From an uncultured Clostridia bacterium (GTDB lineage: Bacteria; Bacillota; Clostridia; Christensenellales; CAG-314), in assembly GCA_947586855.1 (NCBI GenBank), contig CANPXV010000005.1, forward strand, positions 1 to 42,950: a stretch of 42,950 bases of DNA, given 5' to 3'. Of this stretch, positions 13,943 to 23,668 are shown piece by piece. The position numbers and the translations under genes were made by a program. The notes below the pieces were generated by a model. The model saw only the letters and a list, made by a program, of their open reading frames with translations, ran no database searches and was not told the DNA's origin. Numbering within the stretch: the first letter of the stretch is position 1; every line of letters starts with the position of its first letter.

Positions 13943-16348
13943 ATGGACGTTGACAGCTTTGTAAAACAGCTCACAGCCGAGCAAAAGGCGCTTTTGACGC
14001 ATGGCAAAGGCGCTTGGAAAACCAACTCCGTCAACGGATTGCCCACTGTCACGGTGTCGGACGGGCCGCACGGTTTGCGCAAGCAGGCAGACGGCGCCGA
14101 CCTCAACGACAGCGTTCCCGCAACGTGTTTTCCCACTGCGTCGGCCGTCGCTTCGTCCTGGAACAGGAGTAACGCCTCGGCAGTTGCCGCAGCGATAGCG
14201 GATGAGGCCATATCCGAGGACATCTCGGTGGTGCTTGGCCCGGGCGTCAACATCAAGCGCAGCCCGCTTTGCGGACGCAACTTCGAGTATTTTTCGGAGG
14301 ATCCGCTGTTGGCGGGCGAAATGGCCGCAAGCTATGTTTCCGCAATGCAATCCAAGGGGGTGGGTTGTTGCGTAAAGCATTTTGCCGTCAACTCACAGGA
14401 GACCAACCGCATGACGCTCAACGCTGTGCTGGACGAGCGTGCCTTGCGAGAGATTTACCTTGCGCCCTTCGAGAGGGTTGTCAAAAAATCCCAACCCTAC
14501 GCCGTCATGGCCGCCTACAACAAGGTCAACGGCGATAGTTGCACGCAAAACGCCAAGTTGTTGACGGACATTTTGCGCAAGGAGTGGGGCTTTTGCGGTG
14601 CGGTCATGTCCGATTGGGGCGCCTGCTACGATATGGGCAAGGCTTTTTCGGCGGGGCTGGATCTGGAAATGCCCGATGGCGGCAGGTATCACGAGCGCAA
14701 AACGCTCAAAGCGCTGCAAGAGGGCGAGCTTTTGCAAGACGATTTGGACAGGGCATGTCGAAATGTGGCGGCCCTTGCAGATAGGTGCAGCCCGCCCAAG
14801 CAAAAAAATGCTGTCGATCACAATGCGCATCACCGTCTCTGCCGCAAAATTGCCGCCGATTGCGCCGTTTTGCTCAAAAACAACGGTATATTGCCGCTCA
14901 GCAAAAACCGCCATGTTCTGGTGGTGGGAGAGCTGGCCGAAAAACCCCGTTTTCAAGGCTCGGGCAGCAGCCACGTCAATGCGCAATGCGTCTCCTTCCT
15001 GGATGTGCTCAGGCAAAACAACATCGATTTCACCTATGTCAGGGGCTATCGTCTGGACGGCGACTTCGTGGACGAACAGTTGGAGTTCGAGGCGTCCAAG
15101 GCTGCGCTCAAATGCGACACTGTGCTGTTCTTCGGCGGATTAACGGACGTTCAGGAGTGCGAAGGCTACGACAGGCAGCACCTCAACATCCCCAATTGCC
15201 AGCTAAGCCTGCTGAATGCCGTGACGCAGCACAATCCCAATGTGGCGTTTGTGGCCTGCGGCGGTGCACCCTTTGCCACCCCTTGGATAAATCAGGTAAA
15301 GGCGCTGTTGCACATGCACCTTGGCGGCGAGGCCGTGACAGAGGCCGCATTCGATCTGCTGTTTGGGGCGGTGTCGCCCTCGGGCAGATTGGCGGAGACC
15401 TATCCTCTGCGTATCGAGGACACCCCTTGCTACAACTATTTTGCAGGGCAGGGCAATGTCGCCGAGTATCGTGAGAGCATATTTGTGGGATACAGGTACT
15501 ACAACACATTTGACGTGCCTGTGGCGTTTCCCTTTGGATATGGGCTGTCCTACTCGCTGTTTACCTATTCCGACTTGCGTGTGCAGCAGACGGAACAGGG
15601 CTATCGTGTCACCGTCAACGTCAAAAACATCGGCAAAATGGCCGCCTCTGAGGTGGTGCAGGTGTATGTGGACAGTTACGATTGCGGCTACATGCGTTCC
15701 AAACGCCGTCTTGCGGGGTTTGAGAAGGTGTTCATCCAAAGCGGCGAAAGCCTCGATGTGTCGGTGGACGTAGATATGAGCAGCTTCCGTATCTATACCG
15801 ACGGGGCCTTCCGCACGGTCAAGGGCAAGTACAAGATAGCCGTTTGCAAGGACGTGGAGCACGTGATACTCAATCAGTACATCGAAGTGGACGGCGAGAC
15901 GCTCAAAGGAGCTGACAGGCGCAAATATCCCGCTTACTACGAGCGGCGCACGCAAGTCAAAAATGCCGCAGAGGGCGCAATGCTTGCCTCGTGGGAGGTG
16001 GATTCGCAGCAGTTTTATGCCTTGGCGGGCTACGATCCGTCGCAAAACGCCGTCCCCGACCGCTACACATTGCTATCCACATTCGACGACCTGCAAAAAT
16101 CCAGTGGAGTGGTGCGTCTGATAGTAAAATATCTCAAAAAGTACGCAGTAAAGCACTCCCCTACCAGATCTGCCGACGATCCCGTCGCCAAGATGATATA
16201 CGCTTCGGCGCTCACTACGCCCCTCATTTCTATGATGGGCATGGCCAATATCAAACCCAAATATGTGATGTTTTTGCTGTACAGCGCACGCAAGCAACGC
16301 AAAAAGGCGTTGGCTGCGCTGATGAGAGGTAAGTACGACATAGAATAA
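13943..16348 (+). CDS. glycoside hydrolase family 3 beta-glucosidase-like enzyme
   Basis: This 801-residue GH3 enzyme would release terminal beta-linked sugars from oligosaccharides. Landmarks in order are VSDGPHGLR near residue 39, GPGVNIKRSPLCGRNFEYFSEDP (split here only by reading) around 99-121, KHFAVNSQE near 145, the nucleophile motif VMSDWGA with D224, then the C-terminal alpha/beta sandwich (SGRLAETYP) and a fibronectin-III-like domain (VNVKNIGKMAASEVVQVYV). About 150 further residues extend past the FN3-like domain. No signal peptide is visible, so it is likely cytoplasmic, acting on imported oligosaccharides. GGGAG lies a few nt before the ATG. pgi follows after 20 bp, so glucose released could feed straight into glycolysis. 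Confidence 0.93.
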   Translation: MDVDSFVKQLTAEQKALLTHGKGAWKTNSVNGLPTVTVSDGPHGLRKQADGADLNDSVPATCFPTASAVASSWNRSNASAVAAAIADEAISEDISVVLGPGVNIKRSPLCGRNFEYFSEDPLLAGEMAASYVSAMQSKGVGCCVKHFAVNSQETNRMTLNAVLDERALREIYLAPFERVVKKSQPYAVMAAYNKVNGDSCTQNAKLLTDILRKEWGFCGAVMSDWGACYDMGKAFSAGLDLEMPDGGRYHERKTLKALQEGELLQDDLDRACRNVAALADRCSPPKQKNAVDHNAHHRLCRKIAADCAVLLKNNGILPLSKNRHVLVVGELAEKPRFQGSGSSHVNAQCVSFLDVLRQNNIDFTYVRGYRLDGDFVDEQLEFEASKAALKCDTVLFFGGLTDVQECEGYDRQHLNIPNCQLSLLNAVTQHNPNVAFVACGGAPFATPWINQVKALLHMHLGGEAVTEAAFDLLFGAVSPSGRLAETYPLRIEDTPCYNYFAGQGNVAEYRESIFVGYRYYNTFDVPVAFPFGYGLSYSLFTYSDLRVQQTEQGYRVTVNVKNIGKMAASEVVQVYVDSYDCGYMRSKRRLAGFEKVFIQSGESLDVSVDVDMSSFRIYTDGAFRTVKGKYKIAVCKDVEHVILNQYIEVDGETLKGADRRKYPAYYERRTQVKNAAEGAMLASWEVDSQQFYALAGYDPSQNAVPDRYTLLSTFDDLQKSSGVVRLIVKYLKKYAVKHSPTRSADDPVAKMIYASALTTPLISMMGMANIKPKYVMFLLYSARKQRKKALAALMRGKYDIE

Positions 16349-16368
16349 ACTCTATCAAGGAGAAAGAC

Positions 16369-17763
16369 ATGAGTATCAAGGTAAACTACAACAACATGAT
16401 GCAATATGCCCTCGGCGCCAACGGGATTTCCGACAAGGAGCTCAAAGAGCACGAAATTCTTGCCCAAAGCGCCCATTTTCAGGTGGAGGCAGGACGAGGC
16501 AGAGGTATGCAGGGCTGGATGGACAGCCCCTACGACCAAAAGGAAGTGGTCAAGCTCATCAAGGCGTCGGCATCTCGCATACGCAAAAAGTTTGACAACT
16601 TTGTGGTGTTGGGTATCGGCGGCTCGGCGCTCGGTCCCATTGCAGTGTTTACTGCGCTCAAACATTACTACTACAACGAACTGCCCAAAAAACTGCGCAA
16701 GGGCCCGAGATTCTATGTGTTGGACAACGTGGATCCCGAACGTATGAATGCGTTGTTCGACGTCATCAATGTGGAAAAGACCGTGTTCAACGTCATCACC
16801 AAATCGGGCGCCACCAGCGAGACGATGAGCCAATATCTGATAGTGTACGACATGCTGAAAGCCAAGCTGGGCGACAAGGCTTGCGAGCACATCATTGCCA
16901 CCACCAGCGAGAACAAGGGCAACCTCATCAAGCTGGCCAAGGAGGAGGGCTTTGAGACCTTTATCATCCCCGGCAGGGTGGGCGGACGCTTTTCCGAGCT
17001 GAGCCCCGTGGGATTGCTGCCTGCGGCGGTGCTGGGCATCGACATCTCCAAGATGTTGAAGGGCGCACGGGATATGGACGCCAAGTGTAAATCCCGCTAC
17101 ATCGCCAAAAACCCCGCTTTGGCGCTTGCCACGTTGCAATACATTTCGATGGAGCACGGCAAAAATATCAGCGTGATGATGCCATATGCCGACAGCCTCA
17201 AATACATCGCCGATTGGTATGCTCAACTGTGGGCGGAGTCTCTCGGCAAGGAAGTGGACAAAAACGGAAAAATCGTCAACGTAGGGCAAACCCCCGTCAA
17301 AGCATTGGGCGTGACGGATCAGCACAGTCAGGTGCAACTGTACAACGAGGGGCCGTTCGACAAGGTTATCACCTTTATCGAGGTGGGCAACTTCCGCAGT
17401 GATCGCACGATAGCCGAGGGCTGCGAGGCCTTTGCCGACGTCAACTTTTTGTGCGGACACACTTTGGGCGAGCTTATGACCAACGAGCTGCACGCCACCC
17501 GATACAACCTGACCAAGAGGGGCCGCGCCAACTACACGATATATCTCGACACGATAGACGCCTATCACATCGGCGCATTGCTGTATTTGCTGCAAATGCA
17601 AACGGCCTACACGGGTGCCATGCTCAACATCGACGCCTACAATCAACCGGGAGTAGAAGGGGGCAAGGATGCCGCCTACGCTCTGTTTGGGCGTCAGGGC
17701 TACGAGGACAAGGCCGAGGAAATGAAGGCTGCCAAGCCGGATAGCGACAAATACATCATTTAG
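16369..17763 (+). CDS. pgi: glucose-6-phosphate isomerase
   Basis: Pgi interconverts glucose 6-phosphate and fructose 6-phosphate. The 464-residue protein is of the shorter bacterial form. It carries the sugar-isomerase motifs GIGGSALGP, TKSGATSETM, the active-site stretch TDQHSQVQLYNEGP, and the C-terminal EGGKDAAYALFGRQGYE. AAGGAG precedes ATG 16369 by 7 nt. It lies 20 bp behind the GH3 gene and 36 bp ahead of hisS, so all three are probably co-transcribed. Confidence 0.95.
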   Translation: MSIKVNYNNMMQYALGANGISDKELKEHEILAQSAHFQVEAGRGRGMQGWMDSPYDQKEVVKLIKASASRIRKKFDNFVVLGIGGSALGPIAVFTALKHYYYNELPKKLRKGPRFYVLDNVDPERMNALFDVINVEKTVFNVITKSGATSETMSQYLIVYDMLKAKLGDKACEHIIATTSENKGNLIKLAKEEGFETFIIPGRVGGRFSELSPVGLLPAAVLGIDISKMLKGARDMDAKCKSRYIAKNPALALATLQYISMEHGKNISVMMPYADSLKYIADWYAQLWAESLGKEVDKNGKIVNVGQTPVKALGVTDQHSQVQLYNEGPFDKVITFIEVGNFRSDRTIAEGCEAFADVNFLCGHTLGELMTNELHATRYNLTKRGRANYTIYLDTIDAYHIGALLYLLQMQTAYTGAMLNIDAYNQPGVEGGKDAAYALFGRQGYEDKAEEMKAAKPDSDKYII

Positions 17764-17799
17764 TCCGACCGCACAATAAATCACAAAACGGGAGAAATT

Positions 17800-19041
17800 A
17801 TGCTACCAAAAACACCAGCCAAAGGCATGAGAGATTTTTTGCCTAAGGAATTTGCTTTGAGACAGCAAATTTTGGCAACAATACAAAAGACATACGAAAG
17901 TTTCGGCTTTACCAGGATAGAAACCCCCTCGGTGGAGAATATCGAACTGCTCACATCAAAGCAGGGCGGCGACAACGAAAAACTCATTTTCAAGATCCTC
18001 AAACGAGGCGAGAAGTTGGAAAACGCCTCCGAGGACGCCTTGTGCGACCTTGGTCTGCGCTACGACCTGACGGTGCCACTGGCTCGTTTCTATGCAAACA
18101 ACGTCGGGCAGCTGCCCACGGTGTTCAAGGCCATCCAGATGGACAACGTTTGGCGTGCCGACCGTCCGCAACGAGGCAGATATCGCCAATTTGTGCAATG
18201 CGATATCGATATGATTGGCGAGGCAAGCAATCTTGCGGAGGTAGAGCTTATCACTGCCACCATGCAAACGCTGTCCAATCTCGGTTTCAACAACGTTACC
18301 GTGCGCATTTCCGACAGGCGGCTGCTAAATGCCCTTGTGGACAAATGCGGCTTTGAAGATTCGCAAAAATCGGCCGTGTTTATTGCGTTGGACAAGCTGG
18401 ACAAAATCGGCGTCACTGGCGTGATGCAGGAAGTGGAAGCTATCGCCCCCGGCAGAGCGGTGGAGTTTGTTAACCTTATCAACCGCATAACGTCTGCTCC
18501 CGACCCGTTTTGCAAGTGTGTTGAGGAGCTGGGCGACTTTTTGCCGCCGCAGGTCAAGCAAAATCTCGAAGAAATTTTGTATATCACCAACAACACCGTC
18601 AGCAATGGCAAAGTTGTGTTTGACGTCACTTTGGTGAGGGGTATGGGATACTACACGGGCACCATATACGAGCTTTCTGTGGACGGAATGGGCATTTCGG
18701 TGGGCGGCGGAGGCCGTTACGATGAGATGATCGGCAAAATGACGGGGCAAAACGTGCCTGCTTGCGGATTCAGTATAGGCTTTGAACGCATTGCGTTGTT
18801 GCTATCCGAAAAGTACGGCGACAAAACCGTCAGCAGAGGCTCGGCGGTGCTGATAGACAAAAACACCGACGCCAAGGGTTTGCTGGACGTTATGGAGGCG
18901 TGCCGTCATGCACGTCAGAGCACCAATGTCACGCTGCTCAAAAAAATCAAAAATTTTTCCTTCCAGCTGAAGCAGCTCAAAGAACAGGGATATGACGCTG
19001 TTTACGAATACAAAAACGGAGCTTTCAACAAAATAGACTGA
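17800..19041 (+). CDS. hisS: histidyl-tRNA synthetase
   Basis: HisS charges tRNA-His with histidine. The 413-residue class II synthetase shows KGMRDFLP at the N-terminus, motif 2 (RADRPQRGRYRQFVQCD), the histidine signature LVRGMGYYTGTIYE, and motif 3 (GGGRYDE, then GFSIGFERI). The C-terminal anticodon-binding domain is present but divergent. GGGAG lies before the ATG at 17800. No T-box leader is visible between pgi and hisS. The next gene starts 1 nt after the stop, implying tight co-expression with the P-type ATPase. Confidence 0.95.
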   Translation: MLPKTPAKGMRDFLPKEFALRQQILATIQKTYESFGFTRIETPSVENIELLTSKQGGDNEKLIFKILKRGEKLENASEDALCDLGLRYDLTVPLARFYANNVGQLPTVFKAIQMDNVWRADRPQRGRYRQFVQCDIDMIGEASNLAEVELITATMQTLSNLGFNNVTVRISDRRLLNALVDKCGFEDSQKSAVFIALDKLDKIGVTGVMQEVEAIAPGRAVEFVNLINRITSAPDPFCKCVEELGDFLPPQVKQNLEEILYITNNTVSNGKVVFDVTLVRGMGYYTGTIYELSVDGMGISVGGGGRYDEMIGKMTGQNVPACGFSIGFERIALLLSEKYGDKTVSRGSAVLIDKNTDAKGLLDVMEACRHARQSTNVTLLKKIKNFSFQLKQLKEQGYDAVYEYKNGAFNKID

Positions 19042-19042
19042 T

Positions 19043-21562
19043 ATGAGCGATACAAAAAAGAAAAAAAGACGTCGCAAGTTGCCCAACGAACTGACTAATG
19101 TGCAGCATTTTGAAGTGTCTGACGGCGGCTTGACAGATGAACAGGTCGAAACTCGCCTTGAACAGGGTTTGGTCAACATCGACTACACAAGGAAGGGCAA
19201 AAGTATTGCCGGGATAATTTTTTCCGACATATTTACCTTTTTCAACGTTATTTACATCATCATTGCCACGGTGCTGTGTATCTACGGGCTGTGGACGCAG
19301 TGCACCTTTTTGCCCGTTGTTGTGGCCAACACGGCCATTGCCATAGTGCAGGAGATCAAGTCCAAGATCACATTGGACAGGCTCAATCTTATCACCGAGC
19401 CGCATGTCAAGGTGCGGCGCAACGGCACTACGGCCGACCTGACAGTGACGGAATTGGTGTTGGACGACGTGTTCTTTTTGGCGGGCGGAGAGCAAATTTC
19501 CGCCGATAGCCTTGTGTTGGACGGTTATGTGGAGGTCAACGAGGCCATCCTGACGGGCGAAAGCGACGCCGTGATAAAGCGTGCCGGCGACACATTGTTT
19601 GCAGGCAGTTTTGTGGTGTCGGGCAGTTGCACGGCTCGTGTTACGGCTGTGGGCAAGTACAACTACATCGCCAAACTTACGGGACGTGCCCGTCAATACC
19701 AAAAGCCCCGCTCGCAGATGCTCAAAGCTCTCAACGGCATACTTGTTTTTGTGGCGTTGGTGGTGGTGCCAATGACGGTGGGGCTGTTTATGGTAAACGC
19801 CGCAGCGGGCGGCTACAACAATTGGACAAATTTCAAACTTGCCGATTTGTATGGCGAGGACCTCAACAGAGCGCTCAGCTTTACCGCCGGATCGATAATT
19901 TCGATGATACCGGCAGGCCCGTTTTTGCTTACCAGCATAGCGTTGGCAGCATCCTTTTTGCGGTTGGCACGCAACAAAACAATGGTGCAGGAGCTGTACT
20001 GTATCGAAATGCTTGCCCGTGTGGATACGCTGTGTCTGGACAAGACGGGCACCATCACCGACGGCACAATGCGAGTGATCGAGGATATCGATTTGCGTTC
20101 GGGCAGCGGCGGCAACACTTTGAGGGAGATAATGTCCAGCATGAACGTGGCGCTCAAAGCGGACAACATGACCAGCAAAGCCCTCAAAAAGTATTTCGGC
20201 AGCCCCAAAAAGCCCGCATTGGAGGCGGCGGAAGTCATTCCGTTCTCCTCGGAGCGCAAATTGTCGGCTGTATCATTCAAGACGGGCGGCACATATATGC
20301 TTGGCGCACCGGAATTTGTGCTTAAAACTCCCAATGACAGGGTAAATGAGCTGGTGGAAAAATACACCAAGGAGGGGCTGCGTGTGCTGCTGCTTGCGCA
20401 CTCCACAAGCTCCATCTACAACGGCACGTTGCCTTCTACCAGACGTCCTGTGGCCGTTATCGTGATAGAGGATCACATTCGCCCCGACGCCAAGGATACG
20501 ATAGATTGGTTCCGCAAAAACGACGTCAAAATCAAAGTCATTTCGGGTGACAATCCCGCTGCGGTATCCAGCATTGCCCTGCGTGTGGGCGTGGAGGGCG
20601 CCGAGAACTTTATCAGTCTGGATGGTCTGTCGGATGAACAAGTGCGAGAGGCCGCCACCCGCTACACCGTGTTCGGCAGGGTATCCCCCGACCAAAAGGC
20701 TATTTTGGTGCGTGCGTTGAAGGCCTCGGGCGCAACCGTTGCCATGACGGGCGACGGCGTAAACGACATCTTGGCTATGAAGGAGTCCGATTGCTCTATA
20801 TCCCTTGCGGGCGGCAGCGATGCGGCTCGGCAGGTATCCCATCTGGTGCTTATGGACGACAGTTTCAGCAATTTGCCCAAGGTGGTGGCCGAGGGACGGC
20901 GTGTTGTCAATAACATCCAAAGCACCACGGCAATGTACTTTATGAAAACGGTGTACGTCATCGTCATCAACATATTGCTGATAATTTTGCATTTCGGTTT
21001 CGGCCGCACAATGTCGTCGCCGTTGACCAATCTGCGTGTGACACTGATGGATTGGGTGGTGGTGGCGCTGCCTACAACGTTGTTGGCGTTGCAGCCAAAC
21101 GAGAGGCTGATCAAGGGCAGCTTTTTTGCCAACGTGCTAAAACGCTGCTTGCCCGCATCGCTGACGTTTATTGCCACAACGGTGGCGCTGTATGTGCTGC
21201 ACGGCATGGATGAAAATCTGGTGCCGGGCGGCGATGTGCTTAGCACGATGGTGACGATAACATATACTTTCGGCGGTCTGTTTGCGTTGTTTTATGCTTG
21301 TCAACCCTTCAACAGGTGGTGGAAAAAGGCACTGTTTGTTGCAATCTGGGGCATTGTGCTATTGTGTATGTTTGTGCCGTTTTTGTACAATTTCCTTACC
21401 TATGTGGGCCTCAACAGAGAGCAATTGCTGCTTGTTTTGGTGGAAGTTTTGGGCACGCCCTTTGTGCTGTATGCCTTTATGCGGGTGTTTCAGCAGGCCA
21501 AGGTGCCGCTGCACGGAAAGTTGCAAAACAAGTCGAGCAAAAAGGCGTCCGGCAAAAAATAA
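19043..21562 (+). CDS. P-type ATPase, HAD-IC, CtpE-like cation pump
   Basis: This 839-residue P-type ATPase has all catalytic parts: an actuator loop with TGES (171-174), the phosphorylation site DKTGT with D333, and the hinge TGDGVND (569-575). It has about ten membrane segments. In the fourth segment, where Ca2+ pumps have PEGL, the sequence reads PAGPFLL (P290, A291, G292). The glutamate that binds the cation in SERCA-type pumps is therefore absent. The surrounding wording (LLTSIALAASFLRLARNKTMVQELYCIEMLARVDTLC, read in pieces) resembles the CtpE-like group. The transported ion is unknown. It starts 1 nt after hisS. Confidence 0.9.
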   Translation: MSDTKKKKRRRKLPNELTNVQHFEVSDGGLTDEQVETRLEQGLVNIDYTRKGKSIAGIIFSDIFTFFNVIYIIIATVLCIYGLWTQCTFLPVVVANTAIAIVQEIKSKITLDRLNLITEPHVKVRRNGTTADLTVTELVLDDVFFLAGGEQISADSLVLDGYVEVNEAILTGESDAVIKRAGDTLFAGSFVVSGSCTARVTAVGKYNYIAKLTGRARQYQKPRSQMLKALNGILVFVALVVVPMTVGLFMVNAAAGGYNNWTNFKLADLYGEDLNRALSFTAGSIISMIPAGPFLLTSIALAASFLRLARNKTMVQELYCIEMLARVDTLCLDKTGTITDGTMRVIEDIDLRSGSGGNTLREIMSSMNVALKADNMTSKALKKYFGSPKKPALEAAEVIPFSSERKLSAVSFKTGGTYMLGAPEFVLKTPNDRVNELVEKYTKEGLRVLLLAHSTSSIYNGTLPSTRRPVAVIVIEDHIRPDAKDTIDWFRKNDVKIKVISGDNPAAVSSIALRVGVEGAENFISLDGLSDEQVREAATRYTVFGRVSPDQKAILVRALKASGATVAMTGDGVNDILAMKESDCSISLAGGSDAARQVSHLVLMDDSFSNLPKVVAEGRRVVNNIQSTTAMYFMKTVYVIVINILLIILHFGFGRTMSSPLTNLRVTLMDWVVVALPTTLLALQPNERLIKGSFFANVLKRCLPASLTFIATTVALYVLHGMDENLVPGGDVLSTMVTITYTFGGLFALFYACQPFNRWWKKALFVAIWGIVLLCMFVPFLYNFLTYVGLNREQLLLVLVEVLGTPFVLYAFMRVFQQAKVPLHGKLQNKSSKKASGKK

Positions 21563-21565
21563 CAA

Positions 21566-21601
21566 GCAATCGGTTTTGACGGCTTTTGCCGTCAAAATTG
21601 C
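21566..21601 (+). other. strong hairpin between the P-type ATPase and ABC-F genes
   Basis: TTTTGACGGC (21574-21583) and GCCGTCAAAA (21588-21597) form a perfect 10-bp stem with a TTTT loop, extended by GCAA/TTGC outside. No T-run follows, so it is not a standard terminator. It may stabilise an upstream message end or attenuate the ABC-F gene. Confidence 0.6.
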
Positions 21602-21615
21602 TATTTGAGGAATTT

Positions 21616-23466
21616 ATGTTACTGCAAATCAAATCTGCGGAGTTTCGTTTCGGCGACGTGACAATCTTTCGCAACGTCGATCTGGAAGTAAACGACGGCG
21701 ACTGCATTGGTATCGTCGGCGTCAACGGTGCGGGCAAAAGCACGCTGCTCAACTGTATTGTGGGCGAGCTTGCGCTATTTGACGGCACAATTTCTCGCCG
21801 CAACGGCCTGACAGTCGGCTATCTGCGCCAGAATTGCGATTTCCGCTCCGAAAACACCCTTTTTGACGAGATGATGTCGGTTTTTGCCCATCAAACCGCC
21901 CTTTTGGAGCAAATCGGACAGCTATCCGAGCAGATGTCTGCCGCTTCGCCCGACGACTACAAGGCTATCTCGGAGCGCTATCACCGTCTGACGGTGGAGG
22001 CGGACGCTTGCGAGGCATACAGCAGCGAGGTCAAGGTAAAAACGGTGCTCAACGGCATGGGTATGGCCGATTTTTCGGCACGCAAAGTGTCCACCCTGTC
22101 CGGCGGAGAAAAGACTAAGGCGGCGCTCTGCAAGCTGTTGTTGCAGCGGCCGGAGCTGATGATATTGGACGAACCCACCAATCACCTGGACTACAAAACG
22201 TTGGATTGGTTGGAGGGGTTTTTGTCGGACAAGAAATCCGCCTTGTTGATAGTGTCGCACGACAGGTATTTTTTGGATAAGCTGTGCAACAAAATCTGGG
22301 ACGTCAGCCACGGCAGCGTCACAAGCTACAATGGCAATTACACCAAGTACAAGGGACTGAAAGCCGAGCGGCAAAAGGCAACGCTGGCTGCCTACGAGAA
22401 GCAGCAGCGAGAGATCGCCAAACTTACCGACTACATCGCCCGCAACAAGGTTAGGGCCAGCACTGCGGATATGGCCAAATCCCGCGAAAAGGCGTTGGAG
22501 CGTATGGACAAAATAGACATGCCGCTTGCCGACGAACGTCCGCCTCGCTTTCAGTTTCGGTGCGGAAGCGACCCGTCGGAGTTTCCGCTGACGCTATGCA
22601 ACCTCAGTTTGGGCTACGACGGCAAAACGTTGCTTGACGGGGTAAATTTGCAGCTGAAACGAGGTCAAAAAATGGCGCTGTTGGGGCTAAACGGCGTGGG
22701 CAAATCTACGCTGATAAGGCGTATTGCCGCAATGGACGGGCGAGATTTTGGCAAGATTGTACTTGGCAAAAATGTCCGCATGGGCTACTACGATCAGGAA
22801 AACGTCAATCTGGACCCGCACCAGACGGTGCTCAATCAGTTGTGGTTTGACAATATGCGCATGTCGCAAACAGAGGTGCGCAATCTGCTTGCACAGGTAA
22901 ATCTGGGCGCAGACGACGTTGCCAAAGCGGTGGGGGAGCTTAGCGGCGGCGAGAGGGCACGGCTGGGACTGGCCATGATCATGGCAAAAGAGTGCAATCT
23001 TCTGCTGTTGGACGAGCCTACAAACCACCTCGATTTGCCTGCGAGAGAGGCGCTGGAAGAGGCTTTGCGCACCTACACGGGCACCGTGCTATATGTATCC
23101 CACGACAGGTATTTTGTCAACAGTATTTCGCAAAGTGTGGCCGAGCTGTCTGGCGGAAAGCTCACCGTGTATCAGGGAAACTACGACGACTTTATCGCTC
23201 GCAAAAGGGCCGCCGAGCAACCTGCCGAAAAACCGCCCAAGAGCAGCGCTACCTCATATCGCAACGCCAAACAGCGTGCCGAACAGACAAACCGAGCCCG
23301 CCGATTGAAGCAGCTGGAAGAGGCAATAACCGCCCTCGAACAACAGGCAGAGCAGCTCAACGAGCAAATGGCCGACTACACAAAAGCGGCAGCGGCGATG
23401 GAGCAGCTCAACAAAGTAAATGTGCAGTTGGAGCAATATCTTGCCGAATGGGAAACTTTGGCTTAG
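21616..23466 (+). CDS. ABC-F family ATP-binding protein (YdiF/Uup-like)
   Basis: This 616-residue protein contains two ATP-binding cassettes and no membrane segment, as in the ABC-F translation factors that act at the ribosome. Cassette 1 has Walker A GVNGAGKST (~35-43), signature LSGGE at 161 and Walker B ILDEPTNHLD. An interdomain linker of ~85 residues follows. Cassette 2 has Walker A GLNGVGKST near 357, LSGGERARL and LLLLDEPTNHLD. The C-terminal ~100 residues are a coiled coil rich in Glu, Gln and Lys, as in Uup and YdiF. GAGG precedes ATG 21616; an in-frame ATG at 21586 lies in the hairpin and is rejected. Whether it confers antibiotic protection is not evident. Confidence 0.92.
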   Translation: MLLQIKSAEFRFGDVTIFRNVDLEVNDGDCIGIVGVNGAGKSTLLNCIVGELALFDGTISRRNGLTVGYLRQNCDFRSENTLFDEMMSVFAHQTALLEQIGQLSEQMSAASPDDYKAISERYHRLTVEADACEAYSSEVKVKTVLNGMGMADFSARKVSTLSGGEKTKAALCKLLLQRPELMILDEPTNHLDYKTLDWLEGFLSDKKSALLIVSHDRYFLDKLCNKIWDVSHGSVTSYNGNYTKYKGLKAERQKATLAAYEKQQREIAKLTDYIARNKVRASTADMAKSREKALERMDKIDMPLADERPPRFQFRCGSDPSEFPLTLCNLSLGYDGKTLLDGVNLQLKRGQKMALLGLNGVGKSTLIRRIAAMDGRDFGKIVLGKNVRMGYYDQENVNLDPHQTVLNQLWFDNMRMSQTEVRNLLAQVNLGADDVAKAVGELSGGERARLGLAMIMAKECNLLLLDEPTNHLDLPAREALEEALRTYTGTVLYVSHDRYFVNSISQSVAELSGGKLTVYQGNYDDFIARKRAAEQPAEKPPKSSATSYRNAKQRAEQTNRARRLKQLEEAITALEQQAEQLNEQMADYTKAAAAMEQLNKVNVQLEQYLAEWETLA

Positions 23467-23468
23467 TA

Positions 23469-23515
23469 TGACGAAAATTGCCATTTTATAGAATACTATG
23501 ACACGCATAGTATAT
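23469..23515 (+). repeat. dispersed palindromic repeat, copy 2
   Basis: It matches 13503-13548 over most of its length (ACGAAAATTGCC, then ATTTTATAGAATACTAT and CACGCATAGTATA). The arms ATACTATG (23493-23500) and CATAGTAT (23506-23513) can form a hairpin. It starts 3 bp past the ABC-F stop. Confidence 0.65.
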
Positions 23516-23543
23516 GAAATATGAAATAAAAATGTTAAAAATT

Positions 23544-23573
23544 GGGCTGTTTCGCAAAAAAACAGCCCTTTTC
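23544..23573 (+). terminator. terminator after the ABC-F gene
   Basis: GGGCTGTTT pairs with AAACAGCCC and is followed by TTTTC. It closes the long + strand run that starts at 13943. Confidence 0.8.
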
Positions 23574-23668
23574 AATATTTATATGACTTTTTGATTTGTA
23601 TTGCAATTTGCAGGAATTTGTTTTGTAATTTGCAGTAATTTTGTCGTTAAGTGCGGCCAAGAACCACC

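Noticed and set aside
17764..17799. T-box or other leader before hisS
   Set aside because: Only 36 bp separate pgi and hisS; there is no room for a T-box and an SD is present.
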